A DNA stretch of 64,000 nucleotides from Gammaproteobacteria bacterium (GTDB lineage: Bacteria > Pseudomonadota > Gammaproteobacteria > Magnimaribacterales > AG-339-G14): assembly GCA_019652555.1 (NCBI GenBank), contig BPAJ01000002.1, positions 262,403 to 326,402 of the forward strand, written 5' to 3'. Below the pieces are notes generated by a model. It did no database searches and was not told the DNA's origin. It worked only from the letters and a program-made list of their open reading frames with translations. A program made the translations under genes and the position numbers. Below are positions 9,524-18,680 of the stretch, piece after piece (the first letter of the stretch is position 1; each line of letters opens with the position of its first letter).

Positions 9524-11692
9524 ATGAAAAAAATAATTTTTTTAGTTGCATTAGTTGTTTCTACTTCTGCAATTTTTGGACAAGATGAGGAGCTTGAAGT
9601 TAAAGGTAACGTTCTTTATAAGGACCAAGTCAACTCCATGAAACCTCCAGCGCCAATTTTAAATGTGCCTCAGTCTGTATCAATCATCACAGATGAAGAT
9701 ATTTTGAACCAAGGCTTTAGAGCTCTCGGAGACATAGTTCGTTATGTTCCTGGAATACACTCAACTCAAGGTGAGGGACATAGAGACGCCATGGTAATTA
9801 GAGGTATTAGAACTACATCTAGTTTTTACCTAGATGGTCAAAGAGATGATGTGCAGTATTACAGATCTCTTTACAACGTTGAGCAAGTCGAAGTTCTCAA
9901 AGGACCTAACGCACTTCTCTTTGGAAGAGGTGGTGAAGGAGGTCTGATTAATAGAGTAACTAAGAAAGCAAAGCTTGGTGAGACTTTCACAAACCTGAAT
10001 CTCGGTTACGATACTTTTACCGCTAATGATTTTGCTATTGATACAAACATGCAACTTAACGATACAGTTGCATTGCGTTTAATGGCGCACTCAGATACTT
10101 TAGCCAATCACAGAGATCTTTACGATGGCACGCGTTCTGGCATAAATCCAACTTTCACTTTTTCTCTTAATGAAGCAACTGAGCTAAACATTTCCTTAGA
10201 ATACCTAGATCACGAAAGATTCATTGATAGAGGTATTCCAACCACAGGAGCATTAGTAAATGAGGCTTTAAATGAGGTCGTCTATGGAGACCCAAACAAA
10301 AACCTTCACACAACGGAAGGAACTATTTTAAAAGCAAACTTAGAGCACAACTATTCCGATAATGGAAAAATCAATTTATCCATAATGGGCAACAACTTTA
10401 ATAAAATGTATCAAAACATTTACGTAAAAGATGTTACAAATGGAACCACAGGATGTGAGACTAGTGCAACCATAACTACTGTAGCTTGTGTGGAAGGTTA
10501 TAGAGATACTACATTTAGAGAATCCTCTATTTTGAATCTAACGAATGTCAACACATTCGATCGAGCAACTCTTACTGTTGGATTGGATCTTATTGACACC
10601 GATAATGATAACGAACGTTATCATTCTCACTTTAGCAATGAAGCAGCCGATACTGCTGGAGCTGGTGGTGCAACTTTAGGTGCATCTGGAATTAGAAATA
10701 ATTTTAATTTAGCAAATCCAGGAGATTTCAAAGTTGACGCTTTCGGAAACCGCACTGTTTTGGATTTCACTACCGATGTTAAAGTCAAAAGTGAAACAGA
10801 AATTAAAGTTGAATCAGTTTTCATTACCGCTGACATAGATCTTGCTGATCAATGGCAAATGATTTTGGGAGCACGTTACGAAGAAGTTGATACAACAATC
10901 ACTAAATATCGTCCTGATGAAACTGGAACTGGTTTTAACGCCACATACTTAGCTTTAGCGGCAACTGATACTCTTCAAAGAAAAGACAGCCTTACGTCAC
11001 CTCGTCTGGGTTTAATTTTCAAACCTCAAGAAAATATGTCGCTTTACTTAAGTTACAGCGAATCTTTCTTGCCTAAATCAGGTGATCAGTACAAAGCTTG
11101 GAGTGGTGTTGTAAACAACGTAGCTGCTACTGATCCTGATGTCTTTGAAAATACTGAGCTTGGCTTCAAATACAATACTGTTTCTGGTATAAATCTTTCA
11201 GTAGCCTATTTTGATCAGGAAACTGTAAAGGGTCAGGCAGATGGTACCGGTGGTGCTGAAATCATAGATTTTGATATTCAAGGTATCGAACTTACTGTTG
11301 GTGGACAAATCAATGATGCAAACTCAATTGATTTCTCACTTTCTTCAGTAGATGCAACAAACACCGATACTGGTGCAGATCAGAAAGAGATTCCTGAGCT
11401 AACTTGGTCACTTTGGTACACGCACCGAGCTAGTGACTTGTTCTCAGTAAGTCTTGGAGCTGTTTATCAAGATGAGCAGTGGATTAGTTCTACTTCAGCA
11501 GGAGCTCCTAAACTACCTGATTACACTAGATTTGACATGGCTATGTCAATTACACCAAGTGAAACTGATACGATTAGAATTAATATCGAGAATTTATTGG
11601 ATGAAGATTATTATCCTTATTCTCATTCTACTCATCAGGTAACAGTTGGTGAGTCTGCTAACTTAAGACTTTCTTACAGTAAAAGTTTTTAA
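9524..11692 (+). CDS. TonB-dependent siderophore receptor
   Basis: 722 residues, intact. A signal peptide (MKKIIFLVALVVSTSAIFGQ) is followed by a plug with PQSVSIITDEDILNQGFRAL, DAMVIRGIRTTSSFYLDG and VEVLKGPNALLFGRGGEGG, the signatures of the ferric-siderophore class (Fiu/FhuA/FpvA-like). The barrel ends with SANLRLSYSKSF; the terminal phenylalanine is the usual BAM signal. The ligand cannot be named, though the class takes up catecholate or hydroxamate iron chelates. The Fur-box promoter and the neighbouring iron permease support an iron role. No siderophore synthesis genes are visible, which fits use of siderophores made by others. Confidence 0.9.
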   Translation: MKKIIFLVALVVSTSAIFGQDEELEVKGNVLYKDQVNSMKPPAPILNVPQSVSIITDEDILNQGFRALGDIVRYVPGIHSTQGEGHRDAMVIRGIRTTSSFYLDGQRDDVQYYRSLYNVEQVEVLKGPNALLFGRGGEGGLINRVTKKAKLGETFTNLNLGYDTFTANDFAIDTNMQLNDTVALRLMAHSDTLANHRDLYDGTRSGINPTFTFSLNEATELNISLEYLDHERFIDRGIPTTGALVNEALNEVVYGDPNKNLHTTEGTILKANLEHNYSDNGKINLSIMGNNFNKMYQNIYVKDVTNGTTGCETSATITTVACVEGYRDTTFRESSILNLTNVNTFDRATLTVGLDLIDTDNDNERYHSHFSNEAADTAGAGGATLGASGIRNNFNLANPGDFKVDAFGNRTVLDFTTDVKVKSETEIKVESVFITADIDLADQWQMILGARYEEVDTTITKYRPDETGTGFNATYLALAATDTLQRKDSLTSPRLGLIFKPQENMSLYLSYSESFLPKSGDQYKAWSGVVNNVAATDPDVFENTELGFKYNTVSGINLSVAYFDQETVKGQADGTGGAEIIDFDIQGIELTVGGQINDANSIDFSLSSVDATNTDTGADQKEIPELTWSLWYTHRASDLFSVSLGAVYQDEQWISSTSAGAPKLPDYTRFDMAMSITPSETDTIRINIENLLDEDYYPYSHSTHQVTVGESANLRLSYSKSF

Positions 11693-11700
11693 TTAATTTT

Positions 11701-11785
11701 TTGGGAGAGCAAAAAAAATGAGCAAACTGTCGAAGCTAAGAAACATCAAGGATGATGTTTTTAAGACAGATTGCTCACTCTCCAA
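11701..11785 (+). other. large nested inverted repeat after the siderophore receptor
   Basis: The left arm TGAGCAAACTGTC (11719-11731) pairs with GACAGATTGCTCA (11765-11777) with one mismatch. The outer TTGGGAGAG (11701-11709) pairs with CTCTCCAA (11778-11785) with one bulge. Inside the loop AAACATC (11741-11747) pairs perfectly with GATGTTT (11754-11760). A 33-codon frame (11718-11819, MSKLSKLRN...) overlaps it. The structure is the stronger signal. It may protect the receptor mRNA 3' end or be a small RNA; its role is unknown. Confidence 0.55.
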
Positions 11786-11910
11786 ACTGATAAAGACTAA
11801 AGTTGAAATACTACGATGATTTTTAGAGAAGCCTTTTCATTTCATCTCATGGCCAATCTACTAAAGATCTCCCCCTAGGTAAATCAATAATAGTTTTTTT
11901 GGAGAGAAAG

Positions 11911-11934
11911 AAATCCCGCTTAATAGCGGGATTT
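11911..11934. terminator. bidirectional hairpin terminator
   Basis: AAATCCCGCT and AGCGGGATTT form a perfect 10-bp stem with the loop TAAT. It lies four bases beyond the stop of the minus-strand hemA and downstream of the plus-strand siderophore receptor. On the minus strand the stem's own TTT is followed by CTTTCTCTCC, and on the plus strand by CGTCTT, so the U-tracts are short. It probably ends transcription from both sides. Confidence 0.75.
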
Positions 11935-11938
11935 CGTC

Positions 11939-13199
11939 TTAAAGATCAATAAATTCTCGAAACTTGATTTCTAAATTTTGGGCATCAACTGACTCTCTTC
12001 GAAGAGAAAGCTTTGTCCATACTTTATCCAAAGAAGACAAGAATCTCTTAATATCTTCAGCTTGATGCTTTGGAGTGATTGTTACTCTAAACCTTTCATC
12101 TCCTTTAGGCACTGTTGGATAAAAGACGGGTTGGATGTAAATTCCGTGTTCTTCAATTAAAACATTTGCTGCCTCTTTACAAAGCCTTGGATCTTCAACA
12201 TGAATAGGAATAATGTGACTGTCATTATCCAAATGAGGGATTTCTAAATCTCTCAATCCTTCACGAATTAAATTTGAATTCTCTCTAATATCTTCTCTAA
12301 GATTTTCCGATTCCTTTGCAATTTCTATGGCTTTTATTGAAGCGGCTGCAATACTTGGATTGGCTGACGAGGTAAAGATAAAACCTGGCGCAAAACTTCT
12401 GATGAAATCAATTATGTCAGCGCTGGCAGCTACGTAACCACCCATTTGACCAAAAGCTTTAGATAACGTGCCATTGATGATATCTATTTCATCAGAAATA
12501 TTAAGTTCATCTGCAATTCCTCTTCCTTCAGAGCCATAAAGACCAACCGAATGAACTTCATCAAGATAGGTTAGACAATTAAATTCTTTAGCCAGAGAAA
12601 CGAATTTGCTTGAGAGGCGATCTCAAACCTTCCATAGAATAGAGTGATTCCAAAACAATGATTTTAGGAACACTTGCATTTGATGTATTTAATAATTCTC
12701 TTAAATGATTAACATCATTATGACTAAAAATGTGACAAGGGACGTTTGCATTTTTGATTCCTTGAATCATTGAAGCATGGTTAAGTTCATCTGAGAAAAC
12801 TTCAATACCTTCCAATTTTTTACATAAGGTCCAGAGAGTTGACTGATTTGCGGTATAGGCAGAAGGGAAAATAAGACTAGACTCTTTGTTATGCAGTTTT
12901 GCAATAGTTCTTTCAAGATCAGCATGATAAGAAGAAGTACCTGAAATGTTTCGCGTACCTCCAGAGCCTGTTCCTAGTTCTTGAATAACTTCAACAGACC
13001 TTTGGATTACTTCTGGATGTTGACTTAGATTTAGATAGTCATTACTACACCAAACTTCAACAGGCCTTTCAGCACCTTCAAATCTTTCAGTAGCTTTTGG
13101 AAAATGCTTCTTGTCTCTGTTGATTTCTCGAAACTTTCGATAAAGACCTTGAGACTTCAAAGATGTTAGCTCATCCGAAAAATATTTTTTGTAATTCAT
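11939..13199 (-). CDS. hemA: 5-aminolevulinate synthase (HemA, C4 pathway), one frameshift
   Basis: The enzyme joins glycine and succinyl-CoA to 5-aminolevulinate with PLP. The N-terminal part (13199 to about 12600) has EVWCSNDYLNLSQHP, GTGSGGTRNISGTSSYHADLE and DELNHASMIQGIKNA, diagnostic of ALA synthase within the alpha-oxoamine synthases. The frame then breaks. Removing one base near 12602 joins it to SLAKEFNCLTYLDEVHSVGL, then the PLP-lysine segment INGTLSKAFGQMGGYVA and the C-terminal part. Corrected length is about 419 residues, normal for the family. The one-base insertion is probably a sequencing error, because all motifs survive. It is divergent from hemC-hemB-hemE-hemH-hemF-hemG. 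Confidence 0.85.
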
Positions 13200-13308
13200 T
13201 TCATCCCCAAATAGGTATAAGCATTACTATAGACGTAAAAGCGTTGAAACTAAATAATTAAAACCTATAGAATTATAATAATATAGTTGTTTAGAAGGAT
13301 TGGTTATA

Positions 13309-14805
13309 ATGGACGAGTTAAAAATCATCTCTAGAAAAAGTGTTTTAGCACGACTTCAAGCTATAGAAGTTTCTGATGTTATCAAAGACAAATATCCTGA
13401 TATCAGAATTAAATTTATCACCAAAGAAACAAAAGGAGATTTAGATTTAAATACGCCGCTTCACAAAATGCCTGAAATGGGCGTATTTACCTCCGACATA
13501 AGAGAAGAGCTAATCTCTGGGAAAGCTGACATTGCAGTGCACTCTTGGAAGGATCTTCCTGTGGAGCTTGAAGAAGGAACTGAAGTTACCGCAACGATCA
13601 AAAGGGCTGATTTAAGGGATGTTTTAATTTTTAAAAGAAGTTCGTTTAATAAGAAAAAAATCAACATTTATACTTCTTCACCTAGGCGAAAAGAAAATTT
13701 ATCTAAGTTTTTACAAAAAGCTTTTCCTTTTGAAATCGATTCTTGCAGCTTCCATGACATCAGAGGAAATATTTTGACCAGAATAAAAAAACTTAAAGAC
13801 TCAGATAAAGATGGGGTGGTAATTGCCAAAGCTGCAATAGACAGATTGTTATCAAATAGATTGGAAGACAAAGAGTTGATTGCATTTCAAAATGATCTGG
13901 AAGCATTTTCATGGATGGTAATTCCCGCTTCACAAAATCCTTGTGCTCCCGGTCAAGGTGCACTTGCTTTGGAAGTAAAAACAGGAAATAGAGAGATCGT
14001 TGAATTGCTCAATAAAATCAATGATTTACAAGTATTTAATAATGTTCAGCAGGAAAGAGAGAAGCTCAAGAAATACGGTGGAGGCTGTCACCAAAAGATT
14101 GGAGTAAGTATAGAAGACCATCCTCTAGGAAAAGTCATTACTGAAAAAGGTTTAACTCCTGACAGTGAGGAAATTGATGAAAGGACTTTTGTTCCCTTCA
14201 AAGAAGAACTATCAAGACTCGAAAGAAGAGTGGAGAATTTTTTTCCGAAATCAAAAAAAGACTTTAATTTGTTTTCACGATTAAAAATTGATGATGGCAT
14301 TTCTAAAATAGAGGCATTAAAAAACTCTGGTCTATATGTCTCAAGAGCGAGTTCTTTGGAACAAGGAGCATCAATTGACCGGTCAAATATAGTTTGGACA
14401 AGCGGTATCGAAAACTGGTTTAAATTGGCAAAAAAAGGCATCTGGGTAAATGGTTCATCCGACAGCTTAGGAGAAAATCAATCAAAGCCAGAATCTTTGG
14501 GAAAACAAGTAAAGTGGTTTCTTGTTTCTCATGATGCTTCGTCTTCGAAAGATAAGACGCTTTTAGCCACATACAGCCTTAAGCCAGAGAAGGAAATAGA
14601 AGATTTATCAAAATACTCGCATTTTTACTGGATGTCTATTAGCTCTTTCAAAGAAGCTCTAAAAAGGTTTCCCTCTTTACAAAATGCTGAACATTCATGC
14701 GGTTTGGGGAAAACATTTGATGAACTGAACGATATTTATCCTAATAAAATTAAAGCTTTCTTAAACTTTGAAGACTGGCTGGAAAAAGTAAAAGAAGCAA
14801 AGTAA
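13309..14805 (+). CDS. hemC: hydroxymethylbilane synthase (HemC) with C-terminal HemD-like extension
   Basis: 498 residues from ATG at 13309, with AGAAGGA upstream; a TTG at 13300 is too close to that site. HemC features include VHSWKDLP (catalytic Asp), TSSPRRKENL, HDIRGNILTRIKKL, NPCAPGQGALALE and GGGCHQKIGVS, whose cysteine (about residue 260) would carry the dipyrromethane cofactor. Normal HemC ends near 310; here about 180 further residues follow. That part has VWTSGIENWF and HFYWMSISSFKEALKRFP then GLGKTFDEL, reminiscent of HemD halves. No separate hemD is seen, so a HemC-HemD fusion is likely but unproved. It is first gene of the operon leading to hemB 22 bases later. Confidence 0.85.
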   Translation: MDELKIISRKSVLARLQAIEVSDVIKDKYPDIRIKFITKETKGDLDLNTPLHKMPEMGVFTSDIREELISGKADIAVHSWKDLPVELEEGTEVTATIKRADLRDVLIFKRSSFNKKKINIYTSSPRRKENLSKFLQKAFPFEIDSCSFHDIRGNILTRIKKLKDSDKDGVVIAKAAIDRLLSNRLEDKELIAFQNDLEAFSWMVIPASQNPCAPGQGALALEVKTGNREIVELLNKINDLQVFNNVQQEREKLKKYGGGCHQKIGVSIEDHPLGKVITEKGLTPDSEEIDERTFVPFKEELSRLERRVENFFPKSKKDFNLFSRLKIDDGISKIEALKNSGLYVSRASSLEQGASIDRSNIVWTSGIENWFKLAKKGIWVNGSSDSLGENQSKPESLGKQVKWFLVSHDASSSKDKTLLATYSLKPEKEIEDLSKYSHFYWMSISSFKEALKRFPSLQNAEHSCGLGKTFDELNDIYPNKIKAFLNFEDWLEKVKEAK

Positions 14806-14827
14806 GCTACGCACCTGTTTACCGACT

Positions 14828-15823
14828 ATGGCAAATTTTAAAAGAAAATATCCTCTTTCTAGGCTAAGAAGGCTAAGAGCTAACAAATCCATCAGGAATC
14901 TCGTTGCTGAAAATAAATTATCAGTCGATGACTTGATTCAGCCTATTTTCGTAAAGGAATCTTTAAAGGAAAAAGAAGAAATAGAATCTTTACCTGGAAT
15001 TTTTAGACATTCGGATAAAAGTATTCTTAAAGAGGTAGAAGAGCTCTTAAGTTTAGGCATAAAAGCGGTAGCCATTTTCCCTGTAATCGATGAAGACAAG
15101 AAAGATGAGGAGGGCTCTGAGGCAATAAATGAAAATAATTTTTTAAATAATATCATTAAGACAATAAAACAAAATTTTCCAGAGATTCTAGTTGTTGCTG
15201 ATGTTGCTTTAGATCCATACACAATTCATGGACACGATGGTGTATTAAATTCTGACGGTGATGTTGATAATGATAGGACGCTCAAAATTCTAGAAGATCA
15301 GGCATTGAAGCTAGCTCTAGCAGGTACAGACATCATTGCTCCATCTGACATGATGGATGGCAGAGTTGGAGTCATAAGGAAAGCCCTTGAAGAAAAGGGC
15401 TTTAAAAATACTATGATTCTAGCTTACTCAGCAAAATACAGTTCTAAGTTCTATGGTCCTTTTAAGGAAGCAGTTGAATCAGCAAAATTTTTTGGAAATA
15501 AAACAAAAGACTCTTATCAAATGGCTGTTGCAAACATTGATGAAGCTCTTCACGAGGTTGCCTTAGATATAAATGAAGGCGCTGATATTGTTATGGTAAA
15601 ACCAGGTATGCCTTATCTTGATGTGGTAAAGGCAGTTAAAGAAAAATTTCAAATGCCAACCTTTGTTTATCAAGTAAGCGGAGAATACGCTATGTTGAAG
15701 GCAGCAATTGAAAAAAACTGGCTAAGTGAGGAAGTAATATTTGAATCGCTTCTTTCATTTAAGCGAGCTGGTGCGGATTGCATCTTAACTTATGCCGCAA
15801 AAGAGATAGCAAAAAATCTATAA
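14828..15823 (+). CDS. hemB: delta-aminolevulinic acid dehydratase (HemB)
   Basis: 331 residues, full length. It condenses two 5-aminolevulinate molecules to porphobilinogen. The two Schiff-base lysines lie in YSAKYSSKFYGPFK and MVKPGMPYLD. The metal region reads DVALDPYTIHGHDG; the cysteines of zinc-type HemB are replaced by Ala/Asp, so the enzyme should be the magnesium-stimulated type, as in Pseudomonas. LSRLRRLR near the N-terminus is the usual arm. hemE follows after 8 bases. Confidence 0.97.
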   Translation: MANFKRKYPLSRLRRLRANKSIRNLVAENKLSVDDLIQPIFVKESLKEKEEIESLPGIFRHSDKSILKEVEELLSLGIKAVAIFPVIDEDKKDEEGSEAINENNFLNNIIKTIKQNFPEILVVADVALDPYTIHGHDGVLNSDGDVDNDRTLKILEDQALKLALAGTDIIAPSDMMDGRVGVIRKALEEKGFKNTMILAYSAKYSSKFYGPFKEAVESAKFFGNKTKDSYQMAVANIDEALHEVALDINEGADIVMVKPGMPYLDVVKAVKEKFQMPTFVYQVSGEYAMLKAAIEKNWLSEEVIFESLLSFKRAGADCILTYAAKEIAKNL

Positions 15824-15831
15824 TTTCTGAT

Positions 15832-16851
15832 ATGCGTAACTCCAGGTTTCAAAATGCTTTGAATCGGGTTCCTCAGGAAATTCCGCCGATATGGTTTATG
15901 CGTCAAGCTGGCAGATATCATGATCATTATCAAAATCTCAAGAAATCTCACTCTTTCGTTGAGCTTTGTAAAATTCCAGCCTTGTCAGCTCAAACTGCTT
16001 TAGGTCCAATAGAAGAATTTGACTTTGATGTCGCTATTTTATTCAGCGACATTCTTTTTCCCTTGGAGTCTTTGGGTATGGATTTGATTTATGACCCCGG
16101 TCCAATATTCAAAGAACATCTATTAGAAGAAAATGCTTCTAGAATCCTTGTCAATAAAAATCCTATTGCTTCTTTGGAATTCCAAGGGGAGGCAATAGAA
16201 AGAACTTTGGAATTACTTCCAGACGATAAGTCTATGATTGGCTTTATTGGCGGACCATGGACATTGTTATCTTTTGCCTCAGCTAAAAATAAATTAGATA
16301 AGATTGGAAAAATAGAAAGTTACCAATGGGCAATTTTGGAAGAGTATATCTATCCTCTTTTACATAAAAACATTTCTTTGCAATTGCAGGCTGGAGCTGA
16401 ACTTGTAATGATTTTTGATTCTTGTGCACACCAGCTTGCTAAAGATGATTTATCTATTTACCTCAATAAAGTTTTAAATGAGTTAGTAAAGTCTTTTCCA
16501 AATCAAGTTGGCTACTATGCAAAAGACGGAATTTCTTATGATGATATCTTTAAAGCATCTGATAGTTTCGAAGTTCCTTTTGCAGGAATTGGGGTAGATT
16601 CAAATGTCAGCATTCAAGATATTTTTGCAAAAAGGAAAGATGGGTTCATCCAAGGCAATTTCAGTGAAAAAATCATTACTCAGGATTTCAACGAATTTGA
16701 TAAAGCTTTAAATTTATTTCTAGAAGATATTTCCTCTCTTTCAATAGAGGATAGAAAAGGATGGGTATGTGGGTTAGGTCATGGCGTTATCAAGACCACA
16801 CCTCAAGAAAATGTTAAACATTTTGTGAAAAAAGTAAGGTCTTATTTATGA
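15832..16851 (+). CDS. hemE: uroporphyrinogen decarboxylase (HemE)
   Basis: 339 residues from ATG at 15832 (an upstream ATG at 15778 lies inside hemB). It removes four acetate carboxyls from uroporphyrinogen III. Family motifs are IWFMRQAGRY near the N-terminus, the catalytic aspartate in AILFSDILFPLESLGM, FIGGPWTLLSF, and the C-terminal WVCGLGHGVIKTTP. It overlaps hemH by four bases (ATGA). Confidence 0.97.
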   Translation: MRNSRFQNALNRVPQEIPPIWFMRQAGRYHDHYQNLKKSHSFVELCKIPALSAQTALGPIEEFDFDVAILFSDILFPLESLGMDLIYDPGPIFKEHLLEENASRILVNKNPIASLEFQGEAIERTLELLPDDKSMIGFIGGPWTLLSFASAKNKLDKIGKIESYQWAILEEYIYPLLHKNISLQLQAGAELVMIFDSCAHQLAKDDLSIYLNKVLNELVKSFPNQVGYYAKDGISYDDIFKASDSFEVPFAGIGVDSNVSIQDIFAKRKDGFIQGNFSEKIITQDFNEFDKALNLFLEDISSLSIEDRKGWVCGLGHGVIKTTPQENVKHFVKKVRSYL

Positions 16852-17864
16852 GTTTTTTAGGCGAAGAGAATTTTTCCCACGAAGACAAACAAAAAGTTGG
16901 TGTAATTATCTGCAATCTTGGTTCGCCAGATAGTTACTCTACAAAAGATGTAAGAAAATACCTTAGAGAATTTTTATCAGATACGAGAGTCATAGAAGTG
17001 CCAAAAATAATCTGGTGGTTGGTACTTAATCTCTTTATTTTGCCTTTTAGACCCAGAAAATCAGCAGCCCTATATAAATCAGTATGGCTTGAAGAAGGCT
17101 CGCCGTTGCTGGTTTATTCAAAGAGATTTTTAAGCAAGATAAAAAACCTGAATGAAAATTCTGAATCTATAGAATTTGAATTAGCCATGCGCTATGGAAA
17201 TCCAAGCATTGAAAAAGCTTTGTTGAGTTTGAAGGAGAAAAATTGTCGTAAAATTTTACTTCTACCTTTGTTTCCTCAATATTCTGCAGTAACTGCTGCA
17301 ACAATATTCGATAAGGTGAGCGCAATTCTTTCAAGATGGCGCTGGGTTCCTAGTTTGCATTTTGTGAGCGGCTACCACGATAATTCTGAGTACATAAATT
17401 CATTAGCTAACACAATTAAAACTCATGAATTTTATGGAAAACAAGACAAGGTAGTTTTTTCTTATCATGGCATTCCAAAAAAATATTTTGATGAGGGAGA
17501 TCCTTACCATTGTTTTTGTCAGAAGACTTCTCGCTTGGTTGCAGAAGCTTTAGGGCTTGAAGAAAATCAGTACATTACTAGTTTTCAATCGAGATTGGCA
17601 GCGGCTGGAAGAGAGTGGTTAAAACCCTATACAAGTGAACTGATGGAAAAATTACCTGAAGAGGGAGTAAAAAAAATCTTAATTTTATCGCCTGGGTTTA
17701 GTATGGATTGTTTAGAAACCATAGAAGAAATCGATGAAGAAAATAAGGAAATATTCCTAGATTCTGGTGGTGAGGCTTTCCATTACATAGCTTGCTTAAA
17801 TGATAACGACGAGCATGTGGAAGCTATCAATAATTTAATTGCAAATAAAATATCCCAACTATGA
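16848..17864 (+). CDS. hemH: ferrochelatase (HemH)
   Basis: 338 residues. It inserts ferrous iron into protoporphyrin IX. Motifs include GVIICNLGSPDSYSTKDVRKYL at the N-terminus (only part of a longer block), the active-site histidine in VFSYHGIPKKYFDEGDPY followed by HCFCQKTSR, and PGFSMDCLETIEEIDEE with the conserved glutamates. Both ends overlap neighbours by four bases (hemE and hemF), so translation is probably coupled across the operon. Confidence 0.95.
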   Translation: MSFLGEENFSHEDKQKVGVIICNLGSPDSYSTKDVRKYLREFLSDTRVIEVPKIIWWLVLNLFILPFRPRKSAALYKSVWLEEGSPLLVYSKRFLSKIKNLNENSESIEFELAMRYGNPSIEKALLSLKEKNCRKILLLPLFPQYSAVTAATIFDKVSAILSRWRWVPSLHFVSGYHDNSEYINSLANTIKTHEFYGKQDKVVFSYHGIPKKYFDEGDPYHCFCQKTSRLVAEALGLEENQYITSFQSRLAAAGREWLKPYTSELMEKLPEEGVKKILILSPGFSMDCLETIEEIDEENKEIFLDSGGEAFHYIACLNDNDEHVEAINNLIANKISQL

Positions 17865-18679
17865 TCAGCAGTTTAGATGAAAAAAAAGATTCAGCATCTC
17901 AATGGTTTAGATCTTTGAGAGACCAATTTTGCACTGCCTTTGAAGAATTAGATGGCGGAAAGTTTGAAAGAAAAAAATGGAATCATAAAGGTTCTGGCGG
18001 TGGCGAAATAAGTATTCTAAAGGGCGAGGTATTTGAAAAGGTTGGGGTAAATATTTCAACTGTTGCAGGTGAATTTTCTGATGATTTTAAATCTCAAATC
18101 AAAGGAACAGAAAAATCTGCAGAGTATTGGGCTTCTGGGATCAGTTTGGTTGCTCACATGCAATCGCCCAAGGTGCCGGCTTTTCATTTCAATACGAGAT
18201 TTTTAGCTACCGGTGAAAATTGGTTTGGAGGCGGAACAGATATGACTCCATCAATTCCAGACGATAAAGAAACTAAACTTTTTCACGCTAAGTTAAAAGA
18301 AGCATGTGATAAATCAGACAATAACTATTACTCGGATTTTAAAAAAAATTGTGATGAATATTTCTATCTTGCTCATCGAGATGAACCCAGAGGAGTTGGC
18401 GGCATTTTTTTTGATCATTTGAATACCGGCAACTGGCAAGACGATTTTGATTTTGTAAAAGAGCTTGGTTCAACCACTCTCAATATTATTAAAGAAACCG
18501 TATCTAGCAAAAAAGACTTAGACTGGACTGAAGAAGAAAAAGAACAACAATTGATCAAAAGAGGGCGTTACGTAGAATTCAATTTGATTTGGGATAGAGG
18601 TACTTTGTTTGGTTTAAAAACTGGAGGATCTACAGAAGCTATCCTGATGTCCATGCCGCCGTCAGCGAAGTGGAAATAA
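17861..18679 (+). CDS. hemF: oxygen-dependent coproporphyrinogen III oxidase (HemF), short C-terminus
   Basis: 272 residues. It makes protoporphyrinogen IX with oxygen. Conserved segments are VAHMQSPKVPAFHFNTRF, WFGGGTDMTPSIP, FYLAHRDEPRGVGGIFFDHL, and RYVEFNLIWDRGTLFGL with LKTGGSTEAILMSMPP. The protein stops at SAKWK, where typical HemF proteins go on for about 25-30 more residues (a tyrosine-tryptophan segment and GSPEA). hemG begins one base after the stop, so the short end looks genuine and not a contig break. I do not see the missing tail in other frames. Confidence 0.93.
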   Translation: MISSLDEKKDSASQWFRSLRDQFCTAFEELDGGKFERKKWNHKGSGGGEISILKGEVFEKVGVNISTVAGEFSDDFKSQIKGTEKSAEYWASGISLVAHMQSPKVPAFHFNTRFLATGENWFGGGTDMTPSIPDDKETKLFHAKLKEACDKSDNNYYSDFKKNCDEYFYLAHRDEPRGVGGIFFDHLNTGNWQDDFDFVKELGSTTLNIIKETVSSKKDLDWTEEEKEQQLIKRGRYVEFNLIWDRGTLFGLKTGGSTEAILMSMPPSAKWK

Positions 18680-18680
18680 G

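Noticed and set aside
11718..11819. 33-codon frame after the siderophore receptor
   Set aside because: It coincides with a strong nested inverted repeat that explains the sequence better, and the peptide has no recognisable features.
13244..13271. TTGAAA and TATAGA as a hemC promoter (16-base spacer)
   Set aside because: Plausible, but other TATAAT-like sequences nearby make the choice arbitrary in such AT-rich DNA.
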